DNA of 64,000 nucleotides from contig NZ_CP093443.1 of the NCBI RefSeq assembly GCF_026168515.1, forward strand, positions 3,162,001 to 3,226,000. Reading direction: 5' to 3'. The DNA comes from Brevibacterium spongiae (lineage in GTDB: Bacteria; Actinomycetota; Actinomycetes; Actinomycetales; Brevibacteriaceae). The notes beneath the pieces were generated by a model, which saw only the letters and a program-made list of their open reading frames with translations, did no database searches and had not been told where the DNA came from. Below are positions 25,590-34,907 of the stretch, in pieces. Both the position numbers and the translations under genes were made by a program. The first letter of the stretch is position 1. Each line of letters opens with the position of its first letter.

Positions 25590-27488
25590 CTACTGTGATT
25601 TCAGGGGTCGTACCGAGAGATTCCCATGCTTCGTGGGATACCACTCCCACTCCCCCGACTGCATCCCACTGTGCGTTCTCGGGAGTCGGATCCTCCGCTT
25701 CGACGTCCATAGATCGCGGGGCCTCCGCAGATAGACGTCAAACGTCTCACCCACCGACTCGGAGAAGTTCTCAAAATCCACATCGAATGTCACCACCTGC
25801 CGCCGCCCCATCCGCCGGGTAGACACCGAAGTGCTTCCGCAGACGAAGAACGTGTTGATATCGCGCGCGGCAACGACCATCTCCAGGCTTTCGAGGACCT
25901 GTCGGTGGAGATGCGCGAATTCGAGCTCAATTCTGCAACCTCCAGAGATCGCTTCGCACGAGGCTCTCTTCACCGCGACGGGGAAACCTGACGTGTCGAT
26001 GCGGTCATCGGCCAAGTGTGCAGCCGCAGGCAATTCCTCGATGACCGTCTGCCAGCGCCGGTATCCGGTCTCCGGCAGATAGCGTTCGACCGTGTCCATG
26101 GCAGAATTGCGCATTTCCGCAACGGTATCTGTGCTCAGAGAGAGAAATTCCTCGATCTGATCTGCGAGGGCGTCGATATCATTCCTCGGCGTGATGAAGC
26201 CGTTGTGGCCCTGCTCGATCAGGTCGCGCGGGCCATAGGTGATGTCGTAGACGATCGGGATGCAACCAGCACCCATCGATTCCATCATCGACAACGGCAG
26301 TCCTTCACTGGTGCTCGTCAGCATAGAGAATGAAGCCGATGTCAACCTGTCTGCGACATCATTGACATAGCCGGGCAGCTCCACTCGATCACGAACGTCA
26401 AGGTCATCGATGAGCTTCTCCAGTTTGGGCCGTGCTGGCCCCTCTCCCAGGACAGTCAGAGAGACGTCGACACCACGGTCACGCAGTTTCGCCACTGCCC
26501 GAATCGGGTGGTCCACCCGCTTGAGTTCAATGAGATTGGCGATCATTACGGCCTTACCCACTGACCGTTCTTGCCGAGCCTCGGTCAGCACCGACCCTGC
26601 CGGCAGCTCTCCGGTCAGAAGCCTGATGTTGTCTTCAGTGAATCCGAGCGCTCGGACGGCGTCCGCCTGCTGACGTGTCTGCACCCCGACCACGTCGAAG
26701 CGGTCGAAGTTGCGCACAGTATCAACTCTGCGGGGCAGCACCTGGCCGTGGTTGCCGTTCCACGGATGACGTAGGTGGGTTCCATGGAGGAACAAAATGA
26801 GTGCGAAGTTCCGATCTGCGATCTCGTGGATGAACTCGCTGACCTTCTTGTCATCGGCGATGACGACAGCGGGCTCCTTGTTCACAACTGCCTTGACCCA
26901 GGCGTTGTAGAAATCTCGCGGACGTCGCCATTCCGCGATCGGTGTTCCATTCGGAGCACAGAGGACGAACCTGCTGCCCAGTTTCGGATCCCGGATGTCC
27001 GCGACCAGCAGGCTCCCATCTTCCCTGTAATAGTTGCGGCGAATGATCTTGCCGCTGCGCGCATTGCGGACTACGTCAAAGAATGAGGTGATGTTCTCGA
27101 TTTCACCATCGACGTCCGGAATCGGGCTCTGCGGCTGTTCACCTTCGAGCTGCGCGAGTTCCTGGTCGGACCTGCACCGCAAGTCCGACCAGATGTTCAT
27201 CAGCTCGACGTCATCACGCATCCGTCCCGACGAGACCAACCGATTCCGAATTTCCTCTGTGTCCATTCGAGGGCTGAACGTCAGGATAGTCTGCGACATC
27301 GGCCTCCCGAAGTTCTGAAAGCTCCGAATCCGTCGGAGGGCCGCGGTCGTCATTCCGCCCATCGATTCGGGGATCCCCCACAGGACGTTGTAGACGTGCA
27401 CTTCATCGGTCCCGAGCTGGTAGTCGCGATCGTTCTGGACCTGACTGTTGTCGTTGACGTCATGCGTTCGTCGAGCCATAAAACTCAC
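25590..27488 (-). CDS. GT4 glycosyltransferase of teichoic acid type (TagE/GtfA-like)
   Basis: 632 residues from GTG 27488, preceded by GAAGGA 8 nt away; an ATG three codons later is the alternative. GT-B: N-terminal VYNVLWGIPESMGGMTTAAL, a long insertion, then C-terminal Rossmann with VMIANLIELKRVDHPIRAVAKLRDRG, SLTVLGEGPARPKLEKL, LPGYVNDVADRL, and the donor-site EX7E region TSEGLPLSMMESMGAGCIPIVYD near residue 415. Such enzymes glucosylate poly(glycerol-phosphate) with retention, from UDP-glucose or UDP-GlcNAc. The C-terminal extension ends YPTKHGNLSVRPL. It is a paralogue of the protein at 37426-39288, so two different glycosylations of the polymer are likely. Confidence 0.87.
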   Translation of the reverse strand: MSFMARRTHDVNDNSQVQNDRDYQLGTDEVHVYNVLWGIPESMGGMTTAALRRIRSFQNFGRPMSQTILTFSPRMDTEEIRNRLVSSGRMRDDVELMNIWSDLRCRSDQELAQLEGEQPQSPIPDVDGEIENITSFFDVVRNARSGKIIRRNYYREDGSLLVADIRDPKLGSRFVLCAPNGTPIAEWRRPRDFYNAWVKAVVNKEPAVVIADDKKVSEFIHEIADRNFALILFLHGTHLRHPWNGNHGQVLPRRVDTVRNFDRFDVVGVQTRQQADAVRALGFTEDNIRLLTGELPAGSVLTEARQERSVGKAVMIANLIELKRVDHPIRAVAKLRDRGVDVSLTVLGEGPARPKLEKLIDDLDVRDRVELPGYVNDVADRLTSASFSMLTSTSEGLPLSMMESMGAGCIPIVYDITYGPRDLIEQGHNGFITPRNDIDALADQIEEFLSLSTDTVAEMRNSAMDTVERYLPETGYRRWQTVIEELPAAAHLADDRIDTSGFPVAVKRASCEAISGGCRIELEFAHLHRQVLESLEMVVAARDINTFFVCGSTSVSTRRMGRRQVVTFDVDFENFSESVGETFDVYLRRPRDLWTSKRRIRLPRTHSGMQSGEWEWYPTKHGNLSVRPLKSQ

Positions 27489-27537
27489 TGATGGTATCCT
27501 TCTCAGCTCTGGTCGTGCGGCAGTCTCGGCGCGCTGA

Positions 27538-30195
27538 TCAACGTGTCAGCGTCATGCGACCGTAGTAGCGTGTCTGGCGTCGCCAGTTGACGATCTTGGG
27601 GCTGTCCGACGTCTCCCACTGGGCGCGGACGTTCCACTCGTCGTCGATGTCGGAGTACTTTCCGCCGACGATCGTCTGCATTGCGTCAACGTAGCTGAGC
27701 TTGAGGTCCTGCATCAGGCCGATGATCTTGGTGACGAGGCCTTCGCTGCGCATTTCGCTGAGGTTGAGGACCGCAGTCTGTGGGTCGAAGGGAAGGAAGT
27801 CCTCGGTGAGGCCGGCATGACTTGCGAAGACGAAGTTCAGCGCGCCGACATGGTCGTCGCCGAACGCGCTCGCGATCCTCCTCATCAGGGTCAGACCGCT
27901 GGAGCGGTTCTTCCTCACGTCATGTTTCGCGGCGAGCAGTGCACCCTCGAGTTCGGCGCTTGAGAACTCGACGATGTCGGCAGAGAATTCGCCGGCTGCG
28001 GGAACAACGACGAGGCGCTCATGGTCAGGGAACAGCACGGGAAGCAGCGCCTGCACCAGGTCCGATTCGTTGGCAATATCGCCATAGGACACGGGTTCCA
28101 AGCTCCGAACTGTTCCGTGTGAGAGCTGTGCTTGGATCTCATCGGCGGCCTCAGCACTCACCGCTCCAGACGGAAGCCAGAGGCGATACTGCCCTGAGGC
28201 GTGGGCATCGATGGACCTGATTGCCGTAGCAACCAGTGACTCTTCACCCTTCTCGACAGTCATGAAGACGTCTGTGACCTGTGCTTCGGGAGCTGCCTTG
28301 TCCACCTTGCTCACTGCCGAATCGATCGCAGTGCCGTCAGCGATAGGAAGCTCAGCTGCAGCCAGGTACTCATCGGCGGCGACCATGTCGTCCGCGGTGA
28401 TCTCTTCCCACTTCGAGTAGATTTCGCTTTCCGAAGCTCCAGTCGCGATAAGTGGAAGCAGGACAGACAGTTTGTCCAAGATTCCGTTCCGGATTGTGTC
28501 GAACTCGGCTTCGTCGATGCCGATCAGTCCGCCGAAACGTGAATCCGATTTGTTCTTCGGTTCGAATTCGACCTCGGCGCCCACCGATCGTGCGGGCAGG
28601 TTCGCATGCAGTCGCGAGGTGAGGACTCGCTTGTACTTGTAGGCGTAGTCGGCGACCCAGTTGCGGGCCAGTTCCAGGTTCTCCGGGAACGTCTTGTCGC
28701 GGATCGCGGTGACCGTCTGCTTCTTCTTCGGCCCTTTTCCGCCCTTGGTCCAATCGATTCGCACCGTGCCGGATCGACGATCAGCCGACGGAGCCGGGAA
28801 CAGGGTGTCGACCGTTGTGGTGAGGCACCCGGAGAAGAATGCCGGAACGCCGACGGCTCTGAGCACGGCGACCGACTGCCAGTCACGGCACCCCACTGGG
28901 CCGTACTTCTTCAGGTAGGCGATGGCATCGGGGGTGAGCATCTCCGGGTAGCGGACGAAGACGGAGAGCAGAATGGGACGCAGATTCGGGTGGAAGGGAA
29001 TGTTGAATGACTTCCCGAAGATGTCATGCATGTACCAGCCGAAGGCGATGTACCAGGTGTCTTCCGGAATATCCTGATAGACGTTGCCGTCTCTGTAGAC
29101 CTCAACGAGGTTGAGCTCAGCCTCAGGTCCTGCATACTTTCGTTCGTCTTTAACCGACTTGCGGAGCTTCTTGAAGAGCTCGGTCAGCCCCTGGTCGCCC
29201 GAGAAGCTGAGATTCTGGTACCGCAGAAGGTGACCTATCGACGCGATCGTCTGGATGTAGTCGCCGATGTTGCGGGAGCGGATCCCAGGCTGGTCGTAGC
29301 TGAGCACACCGAAGTTGCGTTTGCCGGCCGCAGTCGGGAGAGGCTCGAGGTGCTTTCCGCCCGGAAGCCAATCGAGCATGCGGTTGAGCTCGTAGCGCAC
29401 CGCCGATTCCATCTGGTCCGACTGCCTTTCGAGGCGTGACTCGATGAGTGTGCGCACATGGTCGAAAGCTCCGATGCAGAATGCCGACTCGGCTGTGCGC
29501 AGCACTGCTTTGTCGCTCCAACGGTCGGTTTCGCCTGCTTCGTTCGAGCGGTCCAGGAGCGGCAGGGCTTCCTGCCCGAGGGTGTCGATTGCAGTAGGGA
29601 AGTATTCTTCGGCTGCGGAGACGATGATGTCGCGGTCGTCGATCTTTGCAAATTCTGCCCACGCCACCTCTGGGTCAGATGACCGCTGATACGCCATTCC
29701 GAGGATCACCCTGCCGGGTTCCTCGGTCGATGCACCGCTGCGCAGATTCAGACCGATGGACACTGCCTCGGCCAAGTTTCCTTCTGCGACGAGAATCCGC
29801 GCCGCGTCGACAACCGACTCACCGAAAGCTGATCCTTGTGCAAGTGCCTCCGAGAGTGTCGCGTGAGCCTTGACGCGCGCCTGCTGGCACGCCTTTGCGT
29901 CGACCTCTCGAGTCGAGGGTGCAACCGTCCATCCGTCCGTGTTGTCGGCTGTCTTGCCTTTGAGCCCTGACGCCAGCTTTCGATACGCGCGAGCGGTGTC
30001 CGTCGCGATCTTCTTCGACGAACCGGCCGATTTCCCGGCCCCTGTTCCTCCGGCGGCTCGTTCACGCACGTACTTCGTCCCGGATGCTCGTTCCACCACG
30101 GGCAGGGCACGTCGGGCGATTCCGTGGACGACGGGTTTCACCAGTTCTCGTCCCTTGCTGAAGTATCGGTCGGCGGCGTTTCGTCCAGTGGTCAC
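27538..30195 (-). CDS. Three-part protein: helical repeat, pyruvyl transferase, degenerate GT8-like domain
   Basis: 885 residues. Residues about 90-280 are alpha-helical and TPR-like (AARILVAEGNLAEAVSIGL, AYQRSSDPEVAWAEFAKI). Residues about 295-590 are a polysaccharide pyruvyl transferase domain: GIRSRNIGDYIQTIASIGHLL, YGPVGCRDWQSVAVLRAVGV, FFSGCLTTTVD, and VLTSRLHANLPARSVG. Residues about 640-885 resemble glycosyltransferase family 8: FPDHERLVVVPAAG in the place of the acidic metal site, FDPQTAVLNLSEMR for the acceptor-side block and YSDIDDEWN near the end. The DxD of active GT8 enzymes seems lost. Pyruvylation of a glycan is expected; the last domain may only bind it. Confidence 0.82.
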   Translation of the reverse strand: MTTGRNAADRYFSKGRELVKPVVHGIARRALPVVERASGTKYVRERAAGGTGAGKSAGSSKKIATDTARAYRKLASGLKGKTADNTDGWTVAPSTREVDAKACQQARVKAHATLSEALAQGSAFGESVVDAARILVAEGNLAEAVSIGLNLRSGASTEEPGRVILGMAYQRSSDPEVAWAEFAKIDDRDIIVSAAEEYFPTAIDTLGQEALPLLDRSNEAGETDRWSDKAVLRTAESAFCIGAFDHVRTLIESRLERQSDQMESAVRYELNRMLDWLPGGKHLEPLPTAAGKRNFGVLSYDQPGIRSRNIGDYIQTIASIGHLLRYQNLSFSGDQGLTELFKKLRKSVKDERKYAGPEAELNLVEVYRDGNVYQDIPEDTWYIAFGWYMHDIFGKSFNIPFHPNLRPILLSVFVRYPEMLTPDAIAYLKKYGPVGCRDWQSVAVLRAVGVPAFFSGCLTTTVDTLFPAPSADRRSGTVRIDWTKGGKGPKKKQTVTAIRDKTFPENLELARNWVADYAYKYKRVLTSRLHANLPARSVGAEVEFEPKNKSDSRFGGLIGIDEAEFDTIRNGILDKLSVLLPLIATGASESEIYSKWEEITADDMVAADEYLAAAELPIADGTAIDSAVSKVDKAAPEAQVTDVFMTVEKGEESLVATAIRSIDAHASGQYRLWLPSGAVSAEAADEIQAQLSHGTVRSLEPVSYGDIANESDLVQALLPVLFPDHERLVVVPAAGEFSADIVEFSSAELEGALLAAKHDVRKNRSSGLTLMRRIASAFGDDHVGALNFVFASHAGLTEDFLPFDPQTAVLNLSEMRSEGLVTKIIGLMQDLKLSYVDAMQTIVGGKYSDIDDEWNVRAQWETSDSPKIVNWRRQTRYYGRMTLTR

Positions 30196-30316
30196 TCGTT
30201 CAGTCCTTTGCAGAGGTTTCGGTGATCGGTCGTTGGTTACGGTCGACGGTCAGGGGCAATCAGGCACACGCTATCCGACTTGACTGTCAGTTCGATGAAC
30301 CGCAGCAGTCGCAGTC

Positions 30317-32440
30317 TCAATCGAAAGTGCCAAGTCCTGTCTTGCGGAGGCTGGCGTCAAGTTGCGGGGCAAGAGTCTGCGCATAGGTCGCGGTGATATG
30401 GGCGGTATCGAAATAGGTGATGACTCCGCCGATGACCGGTTCGCATCGCCCGTCCGGGCAGAACCAGTCCTGAGGGTAGACAACCGACAGATTCTTTGCA
30501 TCCATGGTCCTCGCCGAGGCGGCAAGCGGATCCATCCAGTGCCATGACTCCGGGGTTCCGGAGCACTGCTCGAGGTCGTCTTCGTGTTTGGCAACGCAAT
30601 CCGGCACGGTGATATCGGCCCCACCGGGATATGGGGTGTCCCGAATGACTACGACGTCGAGATCGGCGTCGACCCAGCGCTGCAGGATCTCACGATGTCC
30701 TTCGGGGGCCTTCTTCTCGGTTTCTTCCCAGTCCATACCATCCAGCGGAGTTGATTGCCGCTCCGAAGTGATCACTGCGTCGAAGCCGCCTTCGGTCGTT
30801 CTCTTCGAGACCCAGTCGGCGTAGTCCTGACATCCCTTGGTTTCGTCCGGAGTCGACAGGTCCTGAGGCAGGGTCGAAATGCTGCAGTTCGATGCGAGGA
30901 ATGTCGTGATCGTCAGATCGTGCTCATCGGCCAAGCGCTCGAGCGTCGGCAGCCAATGACCGGCATGCGAATTTCCGACGAGTGCGACACGTTTCGACCC
31001 GTCTCCATACGTGCATTCCGGTTTGCTCGCATATGGTGCGCTGGCCCAACAGCCATCGGCATAGGCCTTCGACTTGTCCTTCTTCGCCGCAGCGGGTTCC
31101 ATCTGCAGCGAGTCCTTGTCTTCGCAGTTGGGATTGTCCTTTGCACTGGGGAGGAGAATCCCGGCTCCGAGGCAGGAATCAGGGTCGTCCAGCTGGGCCT
31201 GCAGCTTGTCCTCATTCTCTTCGACAATAGTGTTGGCGATGACCATCTGGCTGAGACCGAGCGCAGCGACCAGCGACATGGCAAGTGCCGCAAATGCGAA
31301 GGTCTTCTTCGAACTGCTGAAGAACGACGACTTGCGGAACCGGTTCTCAACCCAAGTCGTTGAAGCCCACGCGGCGATGATCGAGACCAGGATGATGGCG
31401 ATATTGTCCAGTACGCCGAGGCTCTCCGAGCGTCCGAGCTTGGCGGAGAGGTAAGGCACGAGGACAATGAGCGGCCAATGCCAGAGATACACGGAATAAG
31501 AGATATCTCCGAGGAACCGAATCGGCCGCAGTGACAGCAGCGGAAGCACAGACGTCCTGCCCCGGGAATCGGCGAGGATGACGAGAGCTGTCGACACCAC
31601 AGGAACCAGCGCGATGTAGCCGGGGAACGGCATGTCTGCACGGATGAGGAAGGTGGCCGCCACGATTCCGGCGAGTCCTATCCATCCGAGCAGTGAGCTG
31701 AACGGGAGCCGCTCCGGGCGAACGTAGAGAACGAATACGGCAACCAGACCGCCGGTAGCCAATTCCCACATCCTGGTCGGGGTGATGAAGTAGGCCATGG
31801 CCGGCTCGGCAGCCGTGTACCAGATGGAAAAGACGAACGAGGCCAGGAAGATTCCGAGGACGGTGAAACCGATGAATTGCTTGGACCGGCCGAGCTTCGT
31901 CCCGACGAGGAACGCCAAGCCGATGATCATCGGCCAGACGAAATAGAACTGTTCCTCGACGGACAGCGACCAGAAATGTTGGACCGGCGACGGAGCATTG
32001 TCCGCAGCCAGATAGTCGACGCTGGATACAGCGAAATCCCAGTTGACGACGTAGAGCCCTGCGGAGAGGATCTGGCGTCCGGTATCTGCCCAGATCGATT
32101 GCGGAGCAACCAGGAAGGTGGCGATGCCGACGAGGAAGAGGACGAGCAGCGATGCCGGCAACAGGCGCCTGACTCGTCGTGCCCAGAACTTTGCCACGTC
32201 GCCCCAACTCCGTGGAGGGGATTTGATGAGGTGGCTGGTGATCAGGAATCCGGAAATGACGAAGAATACGTCAACACCGACAAACCCGCCGACGAATCGG
32301 TCGGGCCACAGGTGATAGAGCAGAACGATACCCACGGCCAGAGCTCGCAGCCCCTGGATATCGGAACGAAAACCCGTGGGTTTGGGCGCACTCGCCCTCT
32401 GCGGGGAGTTTTCAGCGACGGGGGCTGTCGACTGCATCAA
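30317..32440 (-). CDS. Acyltransferase 3 with C-terminal SGNH domain (OafA/YrhL type)
   Basis: 707 residues. About ten membrane helices span residues 25-390: the first contains DIQGLRALAVGIVLLYHLWP, followed by GGFVGVDVFFVISGFLITSHL and ARRVRRLLPAS, all AT3 hallmarks. After a last helix the extracytoplasmic part holds an SGNH-hydrolase-like domain: RVALVGNSHAGHW (Ser nucleophile; Asn replaces the usual Asp of GDS) near residue 483, and ITYFDTAHITATYAQ with the Asp-x-x-His pair near the C-terminus. Such proteins move acyl groups across the membrane and put O-acetyl or similar esters on cell-wall glycans. Target here is probably the teichoic acid or its sugars. About 120 nt separate it from the pyruvyl transferase gene. 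Confidence 0.9.
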   Translation of the reverse strand: MMQSTAPVAENSPQRASAPKPTGFRSDIQGLRALAVGIVLLYHLWPDRFVGGFVGVDVFFVISGFLITSHLIKSPPRSWGDVAKFWARRVRRLLPASLLVLFLVGIATFLVAPQSIWADTGRQILSAGLYVVNWDFAVSSVDYLAADNAPSPVQHFWSLSVEEQFYFVWPMIIGLAFLVGTKLGRSKQFIGFTVLGIFLASFVFSIWYTAAEPAMAYFITPTRMWELATGGLVAVFVLYVRPERLPFSSLLGWIGLAGIVAATFLIRADMPFPGYIALVPVVSTALVILADSRGRTSVLPLLSLRPIRFLGDISYSVYLWHWPLIVLVPYLSAKLGRSESLGVLDNIAIILVSIIAAWASTTWVENRFRKSSFFSSSKKTFAFAALAMSLVAALGLSQMVIANTIVEENEDKLQAQLDDPDSCLGAGILLPSAKDNPNCEDKDSLQMEPAAAKKDKSKAYADGCWASAPYASKPECTYGDGSKRVALVGNSHAGHWLPTLERLADEHDLTITTFLASNCSISTLPQDLSTPDETKGCQDYADWVSKRTTEGGFDAVITSERQSTPLDGMDWEETEKKAPEGHREILQRWVDADLDVVVIRDTPYPGGADITVPDCVAKHEDDLEQCSGTPESWHWMDPLAASARTMDAKNLSVVYPQDWFCPDGRCEPVIGGVITYFDTAHITATYAQTLAPQLDASLRKTGLGTFD

Positions 32441-32599
32441 TCGGCTCCACTCAGTTTCTCAGTCGGTTGGTTCGGACCCGACTGCGGTCCCTGTCATTAC
32501 TCGTTTCCGTCGTACGCGGCAGACAGCATGCTCTCCGGAGACTCACCCGGACTGATTCCTGCCGTCTTTACGCGCACCGTTCGACACGGCGGCGTGAAG

Positions 32600-33523
32600 T
32601 CACACGATCGGCGGCCTGCCATGCCGGGACATTCGAAGGACGCCTCTCCGTGAGAGCTTCTGCCTGTCTTCGTCTTGACCCCACGGGTCGAGACGCCACC
32701 CGGCACGCCATCCTTCCATCCAAGCTTTGAGCTGGTGCGGTTTGTTCGCCCACTTGATGAATTGCATCAACGTCCAGGAGCCCACGTATGCCCAGCTGAA
32801 TGGCCACGGCAGATTGCGTCGCGCCAGCCAGACTCTGTTCCTTGCGTTCATGTAGAAGTACTCGTCGTGACGTCTCGGGTCGATCACCGGGTGGGCGACG
32901 GCGAGGTCACCCATATACCAGACGATGTAGCCGGCGTCCCAGACCCTCCATGCAAGTTCGATGCCCTCGTGCGCATACCAGAATGGTGCAGGCCATCCGC
33001 CGCACTCGTCGAATGCCCGACGCTGCATGCAGACCGCGCCTTCCCACACCGAGAACACGTTCGATGAGTGGTCAGCGCTTCCCTTCTTCAGTCTGGGAAT
33101 CCACCGTTTCGGCGCATCCGGTCCACCTGGTTCCTCGACCCTCGGCTGGATCAGCCCGATCTGCGGCTTTGTGCGCATCAATTGGGCCATGCGCATCAGC
33201 GACGTGTCATCAGGCAGCCAAGCGTCATCATCGAGGAAGAACAGGAATTCGCCATCGACGTGAGGAACGCCGGCGTTGCGACCGGCAGGGATTCCGAGGT
33301 TCTCCGGAAGTCCCAACTTCTTGACCTGGTCCGGAATGCCTTCCGGCTCCCAACCGTTTCCCACGCAGACGATGTCGAGATCGACGCCCTTCTGCGCCAG
33401 CAGCGACTCGAATCCTCGGTTGAGGTCGTCCAGTCGCTTGCCTTGGCTGAGAACGACAACGCCGAATGTGTAACGTCGATTGTCTTCGAACTTCTGGGAG
33501 AGGATCCTCGATGACTCGCTCAT
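32600..33523 (-). CDS. Glycosyltransferase family 2
   Basis: 307 residues from ATG 33523 (AAGGAGG 7 nt upstream); the upstream CDP-alcohol phosphotransferase stop overlaps it by 4 nt. GT-A domain: TFGVVVLSQGKRLDDLNRGF, VCVGNGWEP, ENLGIPAGRNAGVPHVDGEF, and FFLDDDAW as the DxD metal site near residue 104. The acceptor region has GGWPAPFWYAHEGIELAWRV, as in rhamnosyl/galactofuranosyl transferases of the GlfT/WbbL-like type. Short C-terminus, no membrane segments. The 4-nt coupling to the CDP-alcohol phosphotransferase suggests both act on the same lipid-linked intermediate, perhaps the linkage unit between undecaprenyl carrier and polymer. Confidence 0.87.
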   Translation of the reverse strand: MSESSRILSQKFEDNRRYTFGVVVLSQGKRLDDLNRGFESLLAQKGVDLDIVCVGNGWEPEGIPDQVKKLGLPENLGIPAGRNAGVPHVDGEFLFFLDDDAWLPDDTSLMRMAQLMRTKPQIGLIQPRVEEPGGPDAPKRWIPRLKKGSADHSSNVFSVWEGAVCMQRRAFDECGGWPAPFWYAHEGIELAWRVWDAGYIVWYMGDLAVAHPVIDPRRHDEYFYMNARNRVWLARRNLPWPFSWAYVGSWTLMQFIKWANKPHQLKAWMEGWRAGWRLDPWGQDEDRQKLSRRGVLRMSRHGRPPIV

Positions 33524-34371
33524 GACAGCCTCCTTGATGCCATGATCGCCATGAAGTGGCCGATGACGGAGAGCAGGCACAGCGGAGCCATGATGAGGAC
33601 GAGCCAACGTTCGCCGAACAGGGGCTCGGCTCCTGCCGATGCCGCTATCGCGGTGATGATGCTCGAGGCCAATGCCATCAGAGACATCTCTACCGAATGG
33701 AAGATGCGGTGGAAGGGCACAAACCGAGCGATTCGTTTGAGGGTGGAGATGACTCCCGGATTCAGTGCTGTGGCTTCCTTCGAATCCGCGAGTTTATCGA
33801 GTCCGTTGAACGCGCGGGAGACATGAACCATGTCGTTGAGAGCCTTGTTGAGAAGCACCAGTCCGGCGAGAACCGTTCCGGCGAGCAGAAGCGGGTAGGA
33901 CCCAGCGGGATCGTCGATGAGGTTGTTCCACTCCCCCACTGCTCGGATTCCGAGTGCAACCGCAACCAGACCCTCAGTCGTGTAGTGGCCGACCTTGTCC
34001 AGAAACACACCTTTGGCACCGCTGGTTCCTCGCCAACGGGCAACCTCACCATCACAGCAGTCGATGTACATCTGGGCCTGAGAGAAGAAGACAGCCAGAA
34101 TCGCGCCCCAGATGCCTGGGATCAGAAGACTGAAGGCGATGCACCAACCTGCCACGATCATCAGGCCGGTGACACCATTGGCACTGATCTTCGTACGCAC
34201 GAGCAACATCGTGAAGTAGATCGAGATATGGCGGAGGTACAGCTGCGCCGTCCAGTGCTCGGCATTCTTCCGGCTGCGAACTTCCGGCGGCTGCGCCTTG
34301 GCCCGAAGCTCCGACAGCGTCGGATGTTTCGCCGAAGGCTTTTCGGGCACGTCCGTTCCTCTCAGATCCAT
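33520..34371 (-). CDS. CDP-alcohol phosphatidyltransferase family membrane protein with altered motif
   Basis: 283 residues with about six membrane helices. The CDP-AP motif D-x2-DG-x2-AR-x8-G-x3-D-x3-D is present as DCCDGEVAR, eight residues, G, VFL, D, KVG, then His in place of the last Asp (residues about 112-137). The last Asp is the proposed general base of the family. These enzymes transfer an alcohol phosphate from or to a CDP-activated partner in the membrane. Here CDP-glycerol, made by the TagD encoded 43 nt upstream, is the most likely donor, and a lipid-linked sugar made with the coupled GT2 the acceptor. That would supply a priming glycerophosphate in place of TagB. Confidence 0.85.
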   Translation of the reverse strand: MDLRGTDVPEKPSAKHPTLSELRAKAQPPEVRSRKNAEHWTAQLYLRHISIYFTMLLVRTKISANGVTGLMIVAGWCIAFSLLIPGIWGAILAVFFSQAQMYIDCCDGEVARWRGTSGAKGVFLDKVGHYTTEGLVAVALGIRAVGEWNNLIDDPAGSYPLLLAGTVLAGLVLLNKALNDMVHVSRAFNGLDKLADSKEATALNPGVISTLKRIARFVPFHRIFHSVEMSLMALASSIITAIAASAGAEPLFGERWLVLIMAPLCLLSVIGHFMAIMASRRLS

Positions 34372-34414
34372 GATGGTGTCCAGTCACGATAGCGCGAAGC
34401 CCGCGCCGTCACGG

Positions 34415-34804
34415 TCAGGACTTGCCCAGCTCGCTCTTGATCCGCGTCGTCGAGATCTCAGGAGTGCGCGGCAGATAGACGACCTCGCACTTGTCCTTGA
34501 GGAAGTCGAACTCCCCTTCCCAATCGTCGCCCATGACAAAGGTGTCGATATGGTATTTCTCGACGTCGGTCGACTTCTGCTCCCAATTGTCTTCAGGAAT
34601 GACGAGGTCGACATAGCGGATGGCTTCGAGCATGTGCTTGCGCTCTTCATAAGAGAAGTACGACTTCTTACCTTTACCCGCATTGAACTCATCGCTCGAC
34701 AGTGCAACGACAAGGTAATCGCCCTGTTCCTTGCACCGTTGGAGCAGTCGAATGTGCCCGTAATGGAGCAGGTCGAATGTTCCGTACGTGATGACTCGTT
34801 TCAT
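34415..34804 (-). CDS. tagD: Glycerol-3-phosphate cytidylyltransferase
   Basis: 129 residues, full length for the family (about 130). Cytidylyltransferase signatures: ITYGTFDLLHYGHIRLLQR, with the HxGH CTP site at residues 14-17, and RTPEISTTRIKSEL near the end, matching the RTxGISTT block. FVMGDDWEGEFDFL supplies the glycerol-phosphate side. Reaction: CTP + sn-glycerol 3-phosphate to CDP-glycerol + PPi. It supplies the TagF-type proteins and possibly the CDP-alcohol phosphotransferase next to it. The 103-nt gap upstream is AT-rich and holds a TAAACT box on the minus strand, so a separate promoter is possible. Confidence 0.97.
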   Translation of the reverse strand: MKRVITYGTFDLLHYGHIRLLQRCKEQGDYLVVALSSDEFNAGKGKKSYFSYEERKHMLEAIRYVDLVIPEDNWEQKSTDVEKYHIDTFVMGDDWEGEFDFLKDKCEVVYLPRTPEISTTRIKSELGKS

Positions 34805-34907
34805 GGCTGATTCCGTTCAGAGGTCGAAGCTCACCTCGTGAGCCGCAGATTTAGTTCCGCGTTAGTTTATCATTCTGTTACTTAAAGTTTAGAAAATGTC
34901 ACACGGC

